Origin: an uncultured Acetatifactor sp.
GTDB taxonomy: Bacteria > Bacillota > Clostridia > Lachnospirales > Lachnospiraceae
Length of the DNA stretch: 64,000 nucleotides
Direction of reading: 5' to 3'
Assembly: GCA_910584375.1 (NCBI GenBank)
Contig: CAJUAH010000003.1
Span: forward strand, 158,776 to 222,775
Shown here: positions 35,331 to 44,113 of the stretch, piece after piece
Layout of the letters: the number at the start of each line of letters is the position of its first letter
How positions within the stretch are numbered: the stretch's first letter is position 1
Program-made: the position numbers and the translations under genes
The notes under the pieces: model-generated
What the model was told of the DNA's origin: nothing
Seen by the model: the letters and a program-made list of their open reading frames with translations, nothing else
Database searches by the model: none

Positions 35331-37145
35331 TCACATCAGACTCTCTTTTACGGCGGCATCCCACTCCTTTATCAACTGTCGGATACTCTGCTGCCTGCTT
35401 TCTCTCTTTTTACATACGGACTTTCGCACCACCCTGAAAAGCCTTTTGCTGAGCGTCCATGTCTCCAGGCGGCGCTCATATCCTCCGAACAGGGCAAAGG
35501 CAAAAGCCCCGGCCATATAGACATTGCTGACCTCGTCTATTTCCGCCCCCCTTATGAACTCCTCGGGGGACATAAAACGGGAGCTGCCCCACATCCGTCC
35601 CACAGGGTTTATATAGGGCTTTTTGCAGAATAAATCTATATCGCAGAAGAGCGCTTTCCCCTCTTTTGTGTACATGACACTTCCGTCATAAAAGTCCACC
35701 GCCACATAGCCCTTGCGGTGAACATGATCCAAAAAGGTCAGCAGCTCCCGAAAAATCCGCAATCTGGTCTTTGTTGGCAGACTCATAAACCGGCGATGTT
35801 CCTCAGGATACATCCTCCCCATACTGATGCCCTGCACCCACTTAAAGACCATGGCATAACCGCCCGCCATCTCCCGGGCCTCCAGCAACTGTATCAGACG
35901 GGGATGCGCCAGCGTCTGGTACAGCGGCAGCGTTGCCTTGAGCCGCTCTACGGCGTCCTGGGGCGCACCGTCATAAGCCTCGGTGGGAGCGCCCGCAAAC
36001 TTGATAAAATACAGGGGCGCCTCGCCGGATCCGTCGCTCTTCCCGCATACGCCAAAACAGATATTTCCCGAGTCCTGATCGTCAAACACTTTGAACACAG
36101 TTCCGTACTCATGTATGAAATCAAAGTCAAAGCCGGACTTCATCTTGTAGGGCAGGCCGTCGATATATTGCAGATAAAAGCCCTTAAAGTACCACGAAGG
36201 TACGCGCTCTCTCATATGGCCGTACCAGCCGATCACCTCCCGCGCCTGGGCCAGGACTTTCTCGACCTCCTCATCGCCATAAAAAGTAGACTCGGGGATG
36301 GCAGCCAACAGATCGCTGCTGATATACAGGGCCTGCAATCTCCAAAATTCTTCAGGCACTTCCCCGTCAAAGTACCCGTTCACCATACCTGACACGAAAA
36401 TGGGAGAAACATGCGCGCTCTTGACGGCAGCACTGAACTCCGCCCATGGATCCGCATATTCATACTGATTGAACCCTACTATAACAAGTCTGCCGTCTTG
36501 TATCATCATGTTTTCGAGCTGATAGTCCCCGTGGATAAAACACTGGGGCCTGTCTCTCAACAGCATGCGGTTGGCCAGTATACAGGCGCTAAAATCCGGC
36601 GAATCCTCAAACTGTACCGGGCACTCGTTGTATTCTCTCATCCTGCGGCGGGTTCTGGCGCCAACACGGGCCTCCCAGGCCATCTCGTCCGCAGGCGCGG
36701 GAATGGAATGCAGGCGTTTCAGGATCCTGCCCGCCTCCAGCCCATACGCGTACTGCCGGGAGTCCGGCAGTTCCGGTATCACATCCAACGCGTCTTCCCC
36801 GTCGATCCAGGTATGGATACTGTACACGCCGTCGGCGCACTGTCCGTGTTCCACCGGCTCGCATATGGGTACGCCCAGCTCGATAAGCTGTCGCTGCGTC
36901 CTGGCTATATCAGCTCTCTTCTTATCCAGAATGCTCCACATGGAATACTCTCCTATACCGCCGGCAAAATTCACCGGCGTGATACGGAGCAGATATTTTG
37001 TGCCGTCAGCGGTCACTATCCTGAACTTTTTATCGCCGGACCAGCCCTTGTCAATATATGTAATATCCGTGACAGCATATTTCTCTGTCAGCCACTCCTG
37101 TACAGTGGGTGATATCTCCGTCCACCTTATCTCATGATCTTCCAT
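35331..37145 (-). CDS. Double kinase fusion: APH domain plus protein-kinase-like domain
   Basis: A 604-residue protein with two kinase folds in tandem. Residues 1-300: APH-type, with the ATP-binding Lys in TKYLLRITPV, catalytic loop CFIHGDYQLENMMI and, at the metal-binding site, VIVGFNQYEY, in which the usual Asp of IDFD is replaced by Gly-Phe-Asn. Residues about 340-604: protein-kinase-like, with LYFIKFAG, VFKWVQGISMGRM (hinge), YVAVDFYDGSVMYT (catalytic loop lacking the His-Arg-Asp form but keeping Asp), LFCDIDLF in place of DFG, and RFMSPEEF in place of APE. The replaced metal residue suggests that the first domain may be catalytically weak. Leads an operon with a GNAT and an MGMT-family gene. 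Confidence 0.8.
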   Translation of the reverse strand: MEDHEIRWTEISPTVQEWLTEKYAVTDITYIDKGWSGDKKFRIVTADGTKYLLRITPVNFAGGIGEYSMWSILDKKRADIARTQRQLIELGVPICEPVEHGQCADGVYSIHTWIDGEDALDVIPELPDSRQYAYGLEAGRILKRLHSIPAPADEMAWEARVGARTRRRMREYNECPVQFEDSPDFSACILANRMLLRDRPQCFIHGDYQLENMMIQDGRLVIVGFNQYEYADPWAEFSAAVKSAHVSPIFVSGMVNGYFDGEVPEEFWRLQALYISSDLLAAIPESTFYGDEEVEKVLAQAREVIGWYGHMRERVPSWYFKGFYLQYIDGLPYKMKSGFDFDFIHEYGTVFKVFDDQDSGNICFGVCGKSDGSGEAPLYFIKFAGAPTEAYDGAPQDAVERLKATLPLYQTLAHPRLIQLLEAREMAGGYAMVFKWVQGISMGRMYPEEHRRFMSLPTKTRLRIFRELLTFLDHVHRKGYVAVDFYDGSVMYTKEGKALFCDIDLFCKKPYINPVGRMWGSSRFMSPEEFIRGAEIDEVSNVYMAGAFAFALFGGYERRLETWTLSKRLFRVVRKSVCKKRESRQQSIRQLIKEWDAAVKESLM

Positions 37146-37196
37146 CGCCGCCGTCTCCTGTTTTTTGCCCGTCTACGTTTCCGTTGATATCTCAGG

Positions 37197-38492
37197 CTAC
37201 GCCTGTACCTTCATCTCTGCCTTCCGTTTCTCATACTCTTCCGTCATCAGCTTGAAAGTCTCCTCATCCCCTACCTCCGTGTCGGGATGATATGTCTTAC
37301 AAAGCGCGCGGTATCTTTTTTCCAGCTTTTCCGGCGTATTGCAGCCTGCGAAAAATCCGGCGCCCGCCGCCGCGCTGACCTTCTGTTCCTCCGCAATCCG
37401 CGCCGCCTGTTTCTCTATGGTCTGTTTTAATTCCTCCAGCCTGTCAATCAGCGGTATGAGCTTTTCAAATTCGTCCATCGGCACATTGCCTTTATATTTT
37501 GTGACCCCTTCCACCGTCTCCTGCAGCTTGGGAAAATACTCTCCCCAACTGGAACGCAGGATATAGTTGTCGCTCTCGTCCACCAGCACGGATATTCTCT
37601 GTGAAAAATCCTCGATCTCCGTAATATGCCGCTGCAATATCTCCTGATACCGCAGACATTTTTCCAGCCGTTTATCGTCTGCGGCATCCACGTTTTGAAA
37701 ATTACCCGCACCGATCTCTTCCGTACTCTCCATGATATAGCTCAAATAACTCTCGTAGTCCCCTGTGGACATCTCCATCTCTCTGCCCCACTCGCTCCAC
37801 TCTATACCCAGCGATATCATGATGACCACGACGGCGATGAAAGACGCCACATACATCGTAACGCCATAAATAATGGGAAAGGTGGAGAACAATTTTATAT
37901 AGGCCAGCATACCGATCCCAAACTGGCTTTGCGTATACTGATTACACATAACCAGAGAACCGATCACCAGAACCGCGCTGGCCAGTATGAATATCTTGAT
38001 GGCATGGGTAACAAACAGGATGATCACTCTGTTGACAACCCTGAGCAGCGTATAAAAGAGACAGCACAGACCGTTGACCAGGCCGTTGCCGCCCTGACTG
38101 ACTGCCGCATAATCCGTCTTGCAGGTATGATACAGCGCCGTGTACCCCGCGTAAATCAGCTCGTATATACCGTTCAGCAACGAGATAATCAGGGATACCA
38201 CCGCCATGACCACCGCGGACACCAGACTCAGGATCCATATGGCTATAGCGGTAAAGATACCGCCTATCACCAAAACGACGATAACCATAAAAATGCCGTT
38301 CAGCCATCCCGACGGGTTTTTAAATATCTCAAAGATTATGGATATTCCAAGCAGAATAAAGACGGCGCCTATGATCGTGACCGTTTTTTCCAGCGCCTTT
38401 GCCGCCAGTTTTGCCGCCGTTGCCAGCAGCAGGAGCGGCAGCGCGACGATTGCAAGTATATTAATTTTAACTATCTTCAGAATCTTTTTCAT
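37197..38492 (-). CDS. Membrane protein with C-terminal J domain
   Basis: A 431-residue protein with about six or seven membrane spans in residues 1-270. These include a region resembling repeated long helices (AVFILLGISIIFEIF; IFMVIVVLVIGGIFTAIAIW). A coiled-coil stretch follows (residues 290-385), and last a J domain (TPEKLEKRYRALCKTYHPDTEVGDE) with its HPD tripeptide intact. J domains stimulate the ATPase of DnaK-type chaperones. The start at 38492 (MKKILKIVKINI) is chosen from GGGAG upstream. It lies 25 nt after a lipoprotein gene and probably shares its mRNA. It may recruit DnaK to the membrane; the client is unknown. Confidence 0.82.
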   Translation of the reverse strand: MKKILKIVKINILAIVALPLLLLATAAKLAAKALEKTVTIIGAVFILLGISIIFEIFKNPSGWLNGIFMVIVVLVIGGIFTAIAIWILSLVSAVVMAVVSLIISLLNGIYELIYAGYTALYHTCKTDYAAVSQGGNGLVNGLCCLFYTLLRVVNRVIILFVTHAIKIFILASAVLVIGSLVMCNQYTQSQFGIGMLAYIKLFSTFPIIYGVTMYVASFIAVVVIMISLGIEWSEWGREMEMSTGDYESYLSYIMESTEEIGAGNFQNVDAADDKRLEKCLRYQEILQRHITEIEDFSQRISVLVDESDNYILRSSWGEYFPKLQETVEGVTKYKGNVPMDEFEKLIPLIDRLEELKQTIEKQAARIAEEQKVSAAAGAGFFAGCNTPEKLEKRYRALCKTYHPDTEVGDEETFKLMTEEYEKRKAEMKVQA

Positions 38493-38517
38493 GATATTGC
38501 TGTCTCCCTCCTCCCCG

Positions 38518-39429
38518 CTATTCATATACGGCAAACTCATATATGATATCACAGATATACTCCGCGTCCGTGGTACACTCCAACGTGATCTTGTCGCCGG
38601 AGGACTCGTCATAATAGACCATACCCGTCTTGTCCATACCTGTGCCGATGAGGAGAAATCCTGTCATGGAATCCGGCGTACCGTATATCCCATCCTGGGC
38701 GTGCACAATCTCTTTTACCGACATTCCCACTCTCGCGCCCTGGGGAAAAATGACGTCGGATGCCCCTGCCTGTACTTTGATCAGTTCACATTCTGTCCAA
38801 TCTACGGATTCCGACGTCTGGTTCTGTACGGTGATCATAATTCCGGATCCGGACAGACTGACCTGCTCATAGCCCCGCACCTGCCTGTCAAGCGTAAAAT
38901 CTATATAATCCGTGATATCCTGCATATCTATGATCTGACCGTTCCACTGCACCTTGCGGGAAAATTTGTCCTGCTGCATGATCTCCCGGGTAGGCTGAGC
39001 GTTCCAGACTGTGTCTGTAAATTCTTCCATATTCTCAATATAAACCGTCAGTTCATTGCTCCCGCCCTTGCTCACATTCAACTGGTCCTCTCTGGCCTTC
39101 ATTTTCATATGAAGAAAATGAGGAGACGCGCTGCAATAGTACACTTTATATGTACCCGGATTCAGCGAGGCGTCCTGCGCAAACCCATTTTCCTCATTCA
39201 GCGCAAAGGTATAACGCCGCTCTGTGGTGATATTTTCCAGAACAACTTCTATCCCCAGCAGGCTCTTCTCATTGTCCCCCAGCATCTTGAACTCCTGGGG
39301 AATGCTCTCCAGTCTGACGACGCAGGCGCAGTCTCCCTCGTCCAGTTTTCCCGTTTTGGCGCAGCCCGTCAAAAAAAGTGCCAGAATACAGATAAGCGCC
39401 GCACCTCTCTGTTTATTACAAATTCTCAT
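38518..39429 (-). CDS. Lipoprotein of unknown function
   Basis: A 303-residue protein with a lipoprotein signal peptide (ALICILALFLTGC; lipobox LTGC with the modified Cys near residue 23). The mature part is beta-rich, without a motif I recognise (GDCACVVRLESIPQEF; RYTFALNEENGF). It appears to contain two Ig-like or jelly-roll-like domains. AAGAGGGGG lies just before the ATG. Being immediately upstream of the membrane J-protein gene, on the same strand with a 25-nt gap, it may work with that protein at the cell surface. The link is inferred from position only. Confidence 0.75.
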   Translation of the reverse strand: MRICNKQRGAALICILALFLTGCAKTGKLDEGDCACVVRLESIPQEFKMLGDNEKSLLGIEVVLENITTERRYTFALNEENGFAQDASLNPGTYKVYYCSASPHFLHMKMKAREDQLNVSKGGSNELTVYIENMEEFTDTVWNAQPTREIMQQDKFSRKVQWNGQIIDMQDITDYIDFTLDRQVRGYEQVSLSGSGIMITVQNQTSESVDWTECELIKVQAGASDVIFPQGARVGMSVKEIVHAQDGIYGTPDSMTGFLLIGTGMDKTGMVYYDESSGDKITLECTTDAEYICDIIYEFAVYE

Positions 39430-39712
39430 TGGTTATACCCCCTCTTTAATAATCTGAATCCATATCCAAATGCCGGTCTTCTCCTTCATCCGATTCATGT
39501 TTCATGATATCTGTCAAATATTAGATTTATTGTAACACAGGATTAATAAAATGTCATTCATTTTTGAGCTATATCTGCCGACGTATCTATCCCTTAAAAA
39601 CTGCTTTTTATCTAATTTTCTTGAATTTAGTTAACTTTGTTAAAGTTTTAGCTAATCATATGGTTAAAAATTTACAACTCAAAATTTTAGACAATAATAT
39701 TACAAATAAATA
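39430..39712. other. AT-rich divergent intergenic region
   Basis: The stretch between the lipoprotein gene and the promoter of the repeat lipoprotein is very AT-rich from about 39520. On the minus strand a TTGACA lies at 39512-39517 without a clear -10 partner at normal spacing. No coding frame is convincing. Confidence 0.4.
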
Positions 39713-39741
39713 TTGACTAAATTATCTGTAGAGCGTATAGT
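39713..39741 (+). promoter_or_regulatory. Promoter of the repeat lipoprotein gene
   Basis: TTGACT (39713-39718), 17 nt, TATAGT (39736-39741), in AT-rich surroundings favourable for strong initiation. A second TAATAT follows nearby. Confidence 0.65.
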
Positions 39742-39912
39742 GTAATATATAAAATTTTTGTGAATTTTTTATTGGGGAGTTTTTCTCTTGTGGAAAAGAG
39801 AGAAAAGAAAAAATATGAAAGGAGTGATTTCGGCAAAATCGCCAAGAAAAATTTAGCTCATTTTTAATTAAAATCCGGTTAATAATCAGTTAACCAAAAG
39901 GAGGAGGGTACT
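39742..39912 (+). other. Leader of about 165 nt before the repeat lipoprotein
   Basis: It contains a hairpin TTTTCTCTT-GTGGA-AAGAGAGAAAA (39781-39806), a 13-codon frame MKGVISAKSPRKI with a weak site before it (39815-39856), and an inverted repeat GGTTAA-N7-TTAACC (39877-39895) just before the GGAGGAGGG ribosome binding site. No known riboswitch consensus was recognised. The structures may control translation or mRNA stability. Confidence 0.35.
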
Positions 39913-42900
39913 ATGGCAAAATCAAAAAACGTTCTGCTCACATCCGTTATCATTGTAATGACGATAATAGCCATTGTTATGGGCGGATGCGGACAGAAAC
40001 CGGAGAATGTGCCAGCGGAAGGCAGCGACATATCCGTGGAGACAGAAGAAAGCAGTGCGGAATTGCCGGAGGAGACGCCAACGCCTGCGGCGCCGGAAAA
40101 GGAGTCGGAAGATACTCCCGTTTCCACAGAGGAAGAGGTCGTTTTGACCTCAGAGTCGTATATGGCAGAACTTACGCAGGGCGATTGTCTGGAATTCAAA
40201 TTTTCCGATTACAATCCCGATTATAAGTTGGGAAACAGGGTCACACTCAGCATAACCATGGAGAGCGTGGGGATGTTTAACGGATGCGTGGGAGCCAGTG
40301 TGGGATCAAGCTATGAGTGGCAACAGGAAGAATATGACTTTGAAGCCGGCTGCCACACTGTAACATGGACCGTGACGCCCAGCGTAGACAGCGCTCAGTT
40401 AAATCTGTGGTATGCAGAAAGCGCGCCTGTTGGCGTTATTTCCATTGAGGTAAACGTGGAGGAAGTAGAGCCTGCGGTTATCGGCAAACTGGCCACTTTT
40501 ACAGAGCAGGATTCTCTGGAGTTCACACTCTCAGAATACAACTCCCTGTACAAGGTGGGCAATCTGGTTAAAATATCCGTAGTCCTGGAGAGCGACGGAG
40601 ATTTCAACGGCTCCATCGGCGCCAGTGTAGGCAAGGATTATACCTGGAACCAAAAGGAATTCAAGTATGACGAAGGTGGCAGATATACTCTGTCCTGGAC
40701 CGTAAAGCCCAGCTCCGACTATGCCAATATCGGTATCTGGTGGGTCGGAGGTACTTCGGTGGGTATTCACTCCATCACTGTCACCATCTTAGAGGAGGAA
40801 ATCGGTATTCATGGCGATTATATCACCATGTTCACGGATGACGGCAATTTTGAATTTGTCCCCTCTTTGATAAATCCTTCTTTTAAATTCGGTGATAAGA
40901 TCCGAATTACCGCCACTCTTGAGAGTGACGGAGAATTTACCGGCAGTATGGGCACCAGCGTCGGCGGCAACTATGAATGGACACAGACAGAGTATGAATC
41001 CGATACAGGTATTTCTACCTGGGTACTGGATGTTTCTCCCGCTATAGACATGGTACAGTTGGGTATATGGTACATTGGCGGAACGGCTGTGGGTGTCGTG
41101 GATATCGATATAGAGATATTGGACTGGGGATATCAGCATGTCGACGTCAAGGGACTTATTTATACATCCACCGAAAAGAACGATGTATATACCTTTATGC
41201 CGTCCGATTACTGTGACTTTGAAGATGGAGATATTATTACCATACGGGTTGAACTGGATTCCAACGAGGTCTACAACGGCTGTATCAGTGTCAACGACAT
41301 AAACGGCACCAGCAGAAGCACCAATTACAGCAGCAACGGCGGCACTGTAATCTGCGAGCTTGTAGTAGAAGCAAGCACTAAGGAAGAAGCCAAGATCGAA
41401 TTCTGGTGGATGAATACCAAGGTGGCTCTGAACTCCATCACTGTAACCAAGGGCGGAACCATCATAGATACCAATGATGACGATACTTTCTATCCCAATG
41501 AGATGAGAAAATTCAGAACGGCCGCAAATTACTGTGACTATAAACAGGGCGATACCGTCACCGTATCAGTGACCTTATCCGGAGACGGATATTTTAAGGG
41601 TTCTGTAGGTATGTCCGGTACCTCATGGGTACAGAGTGACTTTGAATCCGCAGACGGAAGTCCTGTGACATGTACGATCAAAGTACCCAGCGCCGTCTCG
41701 GAAACCAACGACATTCAGATCGGCGTATGGTGGTCCGAAGGCAGCTTTGTACATATCGACAATATCACTGTAACAAAAGAAGACAAGGCTCCTGATGAGG
41801 ACGACAATAAACCGGGTGAAGATGACAGGATCGATACTTCCGACTGGCAGCTGGCATTCAACGGCTTTGGCACGGACTGGAGCGGGTGGAACAGCGTAAA
41901 CGGCAGTACCGGTACTTTGGAGTTCTCTGCAAAGATTAAGGATATCATGGATGTTAATCACTTTACCGATATCAGTGAATTCGGCGGATTTATATTCCAG
42001 ATTTGGCATGTGGACAGCAGATATAACGGAAGATCCTATACTTACAGGTTGGATATCAACGGCGCCACCTTTAAGGAGGGAACCGGAATTATTGATTGCA
42101 GCCAGTACAACAGCACGGATGTAGTTCAGCTCTCCATGAGCGATTATTCCTTCTCCCCTGAGGATGAGATCTCCTGTGTGATCTCTGTATCTGACGCGGC
42201 AGAACCCGAGGAACCGGAGGATGCCATTTATACTTTTACTTACGAGAAGTGGGCTGTTGACGGCGCCGATGCGTTTACATTCTCACCCAGAAAATACGGC
42301 GATTTTGAGACCGGCGATACCATTATCATTACTGTTGATTTTGAATCCATAAGCGGTCAGTATAATGGTACTCTGGGTGTAAGTGATGCCAATAACGACT
42401 GGCAGGCCGCGGGAGAGCAGAAAGACACCAGCAGTCAGTGGATTCTGGAAGTCCCCAACGCCAGCAGGAACAATGACGCTCAGGTTCAGATGTGGTGGAT
42501 GGATACGGGCGCTTCTGCCAAGATAACCAATATCACTGTGACAAAGAAGGAGGAAGAGGTAAAGAAACCTATATATACCTTTAACCAGGCTGAGAATTAT
42601 CCGTTCACCCCCAGCGATTACGGTACTTTTGAAACCGGCGACACCATCGTTATCACTGTTACCTTTGACGCTTCCAGCAACCAGTTCAACGGTACAATCG
42701 GAACAAACGACGCAACCGGCAACTGGGTTTCCGCATCGCAGCAAAGCGGTACGCAGTGGACCTTTGAAGTTCCCAATGCCAATAAGGACAGCGGCGGCGA
42801 GATTCAGATGTGGTGGATGGATACAGGCGTAACCGCCGCAATAACCGATATCACCGTGGCAAAGAAAGAGGAAGAGGTAAAGAAACCTATATATACCTTT

Positions 42901-44001
42901 AGCCAGGCTGAGAATTATCCGTTTACACCCAGCGACTACGGCACTTTTGAAACCGGCGACACCATCGTTATCACTGTTACCTTTGACGCTTCCAGCAGCC
43001 AGTTTAACGGAACGATCGGAACAAACGACGCAACCGGCAACTGGGTTTCCGCAACACAGCAAAGCGGTACGCAGTGGAGCTTTGAAGTTCCCAATGCCAA
43101 TAAGGACAGCAGCGGTGAGATTCAGATGTGGTGGATGGATACAGGTGTGACCGCCGCAATAACCGATATCACCGTAACGAAAAAGGTTCCCATACACGTA
43201 TTTAATCAAGCTGAAAACTTTGCGTTTACTCCCAGTGACTACGGTACTTTTGAAACCGGTGATACCATTATCATCACTGTTGACTTTAACGCTTCCAGCG
43301 ATCAGTTCAACGGTACGATCGGAACAAACGACGCAACTGGCAACTGGGTTTCCGCAACACAGCAAAGCGGTACGCAGTGGACTTTTGAAGTTCCCAATGC
43401 CAATAAGGACAGCGGCGGCGAGATTCAAATGTGGTGGATGGATACGGGCGTAACTGCCACAATAACCGATATCACGGTGACCAAGGTAAAAGCGCCCATA
43501 TACACCTTTAACCAGGCTGAAAATTATCCGTTTACTCCCGGCAACTACGGCACTTTTGAAACTGGCGACACCATTGTTATTACCGTTACCTTTGACGCTT
43601 CCAGCAGTCAGTTCAATGGCACCATCGGTACAAACGATGCTACGGGCAACTGGGTCTCCGCAACACAGCAAAGCGGCACGCAGTGGACCTTTGAGGTTCC
43701 CAATGCCAATAAGGACAGCGGCGGCGAGATTCAAATGTGGTGGATGGATACAGGCGTGACCGCCACGATAACCGATATCACGGTGACGAAAAAGGAAACC
43801 ACCAGAACCGCAAAATTGTCTGTAATGAGCCAGATAAATAATGAGGGAGGCAAACATCCCGCTCCGATGCCTGACAGCTCTGAACCGGATGAGGGAGCCG
43901 ATAACATACCCACTGTCTCCGGCGGCAACGCAGTAATTTCGGAAACCGGCAACACAGACACCGTCTCCGGCAATGACGCCGCAATAGCAGAAAACGGATA
44001 A
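39913..44001 (+). CDS. Giant cell-surface lipoprotein with about eleven beta-rich repeats
   Basis: A 1362-residue protein. Signal peptide with lipobox VMGGC (Cys near residue 31), then an acidic Glu/Pro/Thr linker to about residue 70. From there about eleven domains of roughly 100 residues follow, each with a motif like FTPSDYGTFETGDTIVITV, a central FNGTIG, a Trp, and an ending WWMDTGVTAAITDITV. The first three are more alike each other (GASVGSSYEW type), the sixth (residues about 638-765) is very divergent, and the last four (from residue 886) are almost identical. The C-terminus has VSGGNAVISE and VSGNDA repeats and no sortase motif. The domains resemble beta-sandwich carbohydrate-binding modules found in Ruminococcus/Clostridia glycosidases, but no catalytic domain exists; binding to polysaccharide or host glycan is inferred. 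Confidence 0.85.
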   Translation: MAKSKNVLLTSVIIVMTIIAIVMGGCGQKPENVPAEGSDISVETEESSAELPEETPTPAAPEKESEDTPVSTEEEVVLTSESYMAELTQGDCLEFKFSDYNPDYKLGNRVTLSITMESVGMFNGCVGASVGSSYEWQQEEYDFEAGCHTVTWTVTPSVDSAQLNLWYAESAPVGVISIEVNVEEVEPAVIGKLATFTEQDSLEFTLSEYNSLYKVGNLVKISVVLESDGDFNGSIGASVGKDYTWNQKEFKYDEGGRYTLSWTVKPSSDYANIGIWWVGGTSVGIHSITVTILEEEIGIHGDYITMFTDDGNFEFVPSLINPSFKFGDKIRITATLESDGEFTGSMGTSVGGNYEWTQTEYESDTGISTWVLDVSPAIDMVQLGIWYIGGTAVGVVDIDIEILDWGYQHVDVKGLIYTSTEKNDVYTFMPSDYCDFEDGDIITIRVELDSNEVYNGCISVNDINGTSRSTNYSSNGGTVICELVVEASTKEEAKIEFWWMNTKVALNSITVTKGGTIIDTNDDDTFYPNEMRKFRTAANYCDYKQGDTVTVSVTLSGDGYFKGSVGMSGTSWVQSDFESADGSPVTCTIKVPSAVSETNDIQIGVWWSEGSFVHIDNITVTKEDKAPDEDDNKPGEDDRIDTSDWQLAFNGFGTDWSGWNSVNGSTGTLEFSAKIKDIMDVNHFTDISEFGGFIFQIWHVDSRYNGRSYTYRLDINGATFKEGTGIIDCSQYNSTDVVQLSMSDYSFSPEDEISCVISVSDAAEPEEPEDAIYTFTYEKWAVDGADAFTFSPRKYGDFETGDTIIITVDFESISGQYNGTLGVSDANNDWQAAGEQKDTSSQWILEVPNASRNNDAQVQMWWMDTGASAKITNITVTKKEEEVKKPIYTFNQAENYPFTPSDYGTFETGDTIVITVTFDASSNQFNGTIGTNDATGNWVSASQQSGTQWTFEVPNANKDSGGEIQMWWMDTGVTAAITDITVAKKEEEVKKPIYTFSQAENYPFTPSDYGTFETGDTIVITVTFDASSSQFNGTIGTNDATGNWVSATQQSGTQWSFEVPNANKDSSGEIQMWWMDTGVTAAITDITVTKKVPIHVFNQAENFAFTPSDYGTFETGDTIIITVDFNASSDQFNGTIGTNDATGNWVSATQQSGTQWTFEVPNANKDSGGEIQMWWMDTGVTATITDITVTKVKAPIYTFNQAENYPFTPGNYGTFETGDTIVITVTFDASSSQFNGTIGTNDATGNWVSATQQSGTQWTFEVPNANKDSGGEIQMWWMDTGVTATITDITVTKKETTRTAKLSVMSQINNEGGKHPAPMPDSSEPDEGADNIPTVSGGNAVISETGNTDTVSGNDAAIAENG
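42568..43797 (+). repeat. Four near-identical tandem DNA repeats (318, 303, 306 and about 303 nt)
   Basis: Units start at 42568, 42886, 43189 and 43495, each reading as one protein domain. By eye long blocks match exactly between units, including synonymous positions, and the linker length changes in steps of three bases. The preceding domain at about 42220 belongs to the same series but has diverged. Confidence 0.9.
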
Positions 44002-44013
44002 ACTTTCCGGTAT

Positions 44014-44055
44014 TATAAAAGGCCCCGCTGACAACCAGTCAGCGGGGCTTTTATA
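44014..44055. terminator. Strong bidirectional terminator
   Basis: A 17-18 bp stem with arms at 44014-44033 and 44038-44055, built around GCCCCGCTGAC/GTCAGCGGGGC with A-rich and T-rich ends (AAAA, TTTT) and one bulged G. It lies 12 nt after the repeat-lipoprotein stop. Confidence 0.85.
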
Positions 44056-44113
44056 AAGCAGGTGGTGATCCTCTATTTCACCATTTTATTGAGTATCTGA
44101 GAGTATATCGCTT

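Noticed and set aside
17100..37145. Calling the GNAT and APH genes aminoglycoside-resistance genes
   Set aside because: Only family-level motifs are seen; these folds include many unrelated substrates, so resistance is not supported.
39742..39912. A cyclic-di-GMP or other riboswitch in the leader of the repeat lipoprotein
   Set aside because: The conserved bases of the known classes are not found; only simple hairpins are visible.
42568..43797. Tandem repeats as a CRISPR array
   Set aside because: Units are about 300 nt, protein-coding and contiguous, without spacers; no cas genes are present.
42283..44034. A 583-codon open frame on the minus strand opposite the repeat lipoprotein
   Set aside because: It exists only because the plus-strand repeats lack certain codons; it repeats with the same period, has no ribosome binding site and no recognisable protein sequence.
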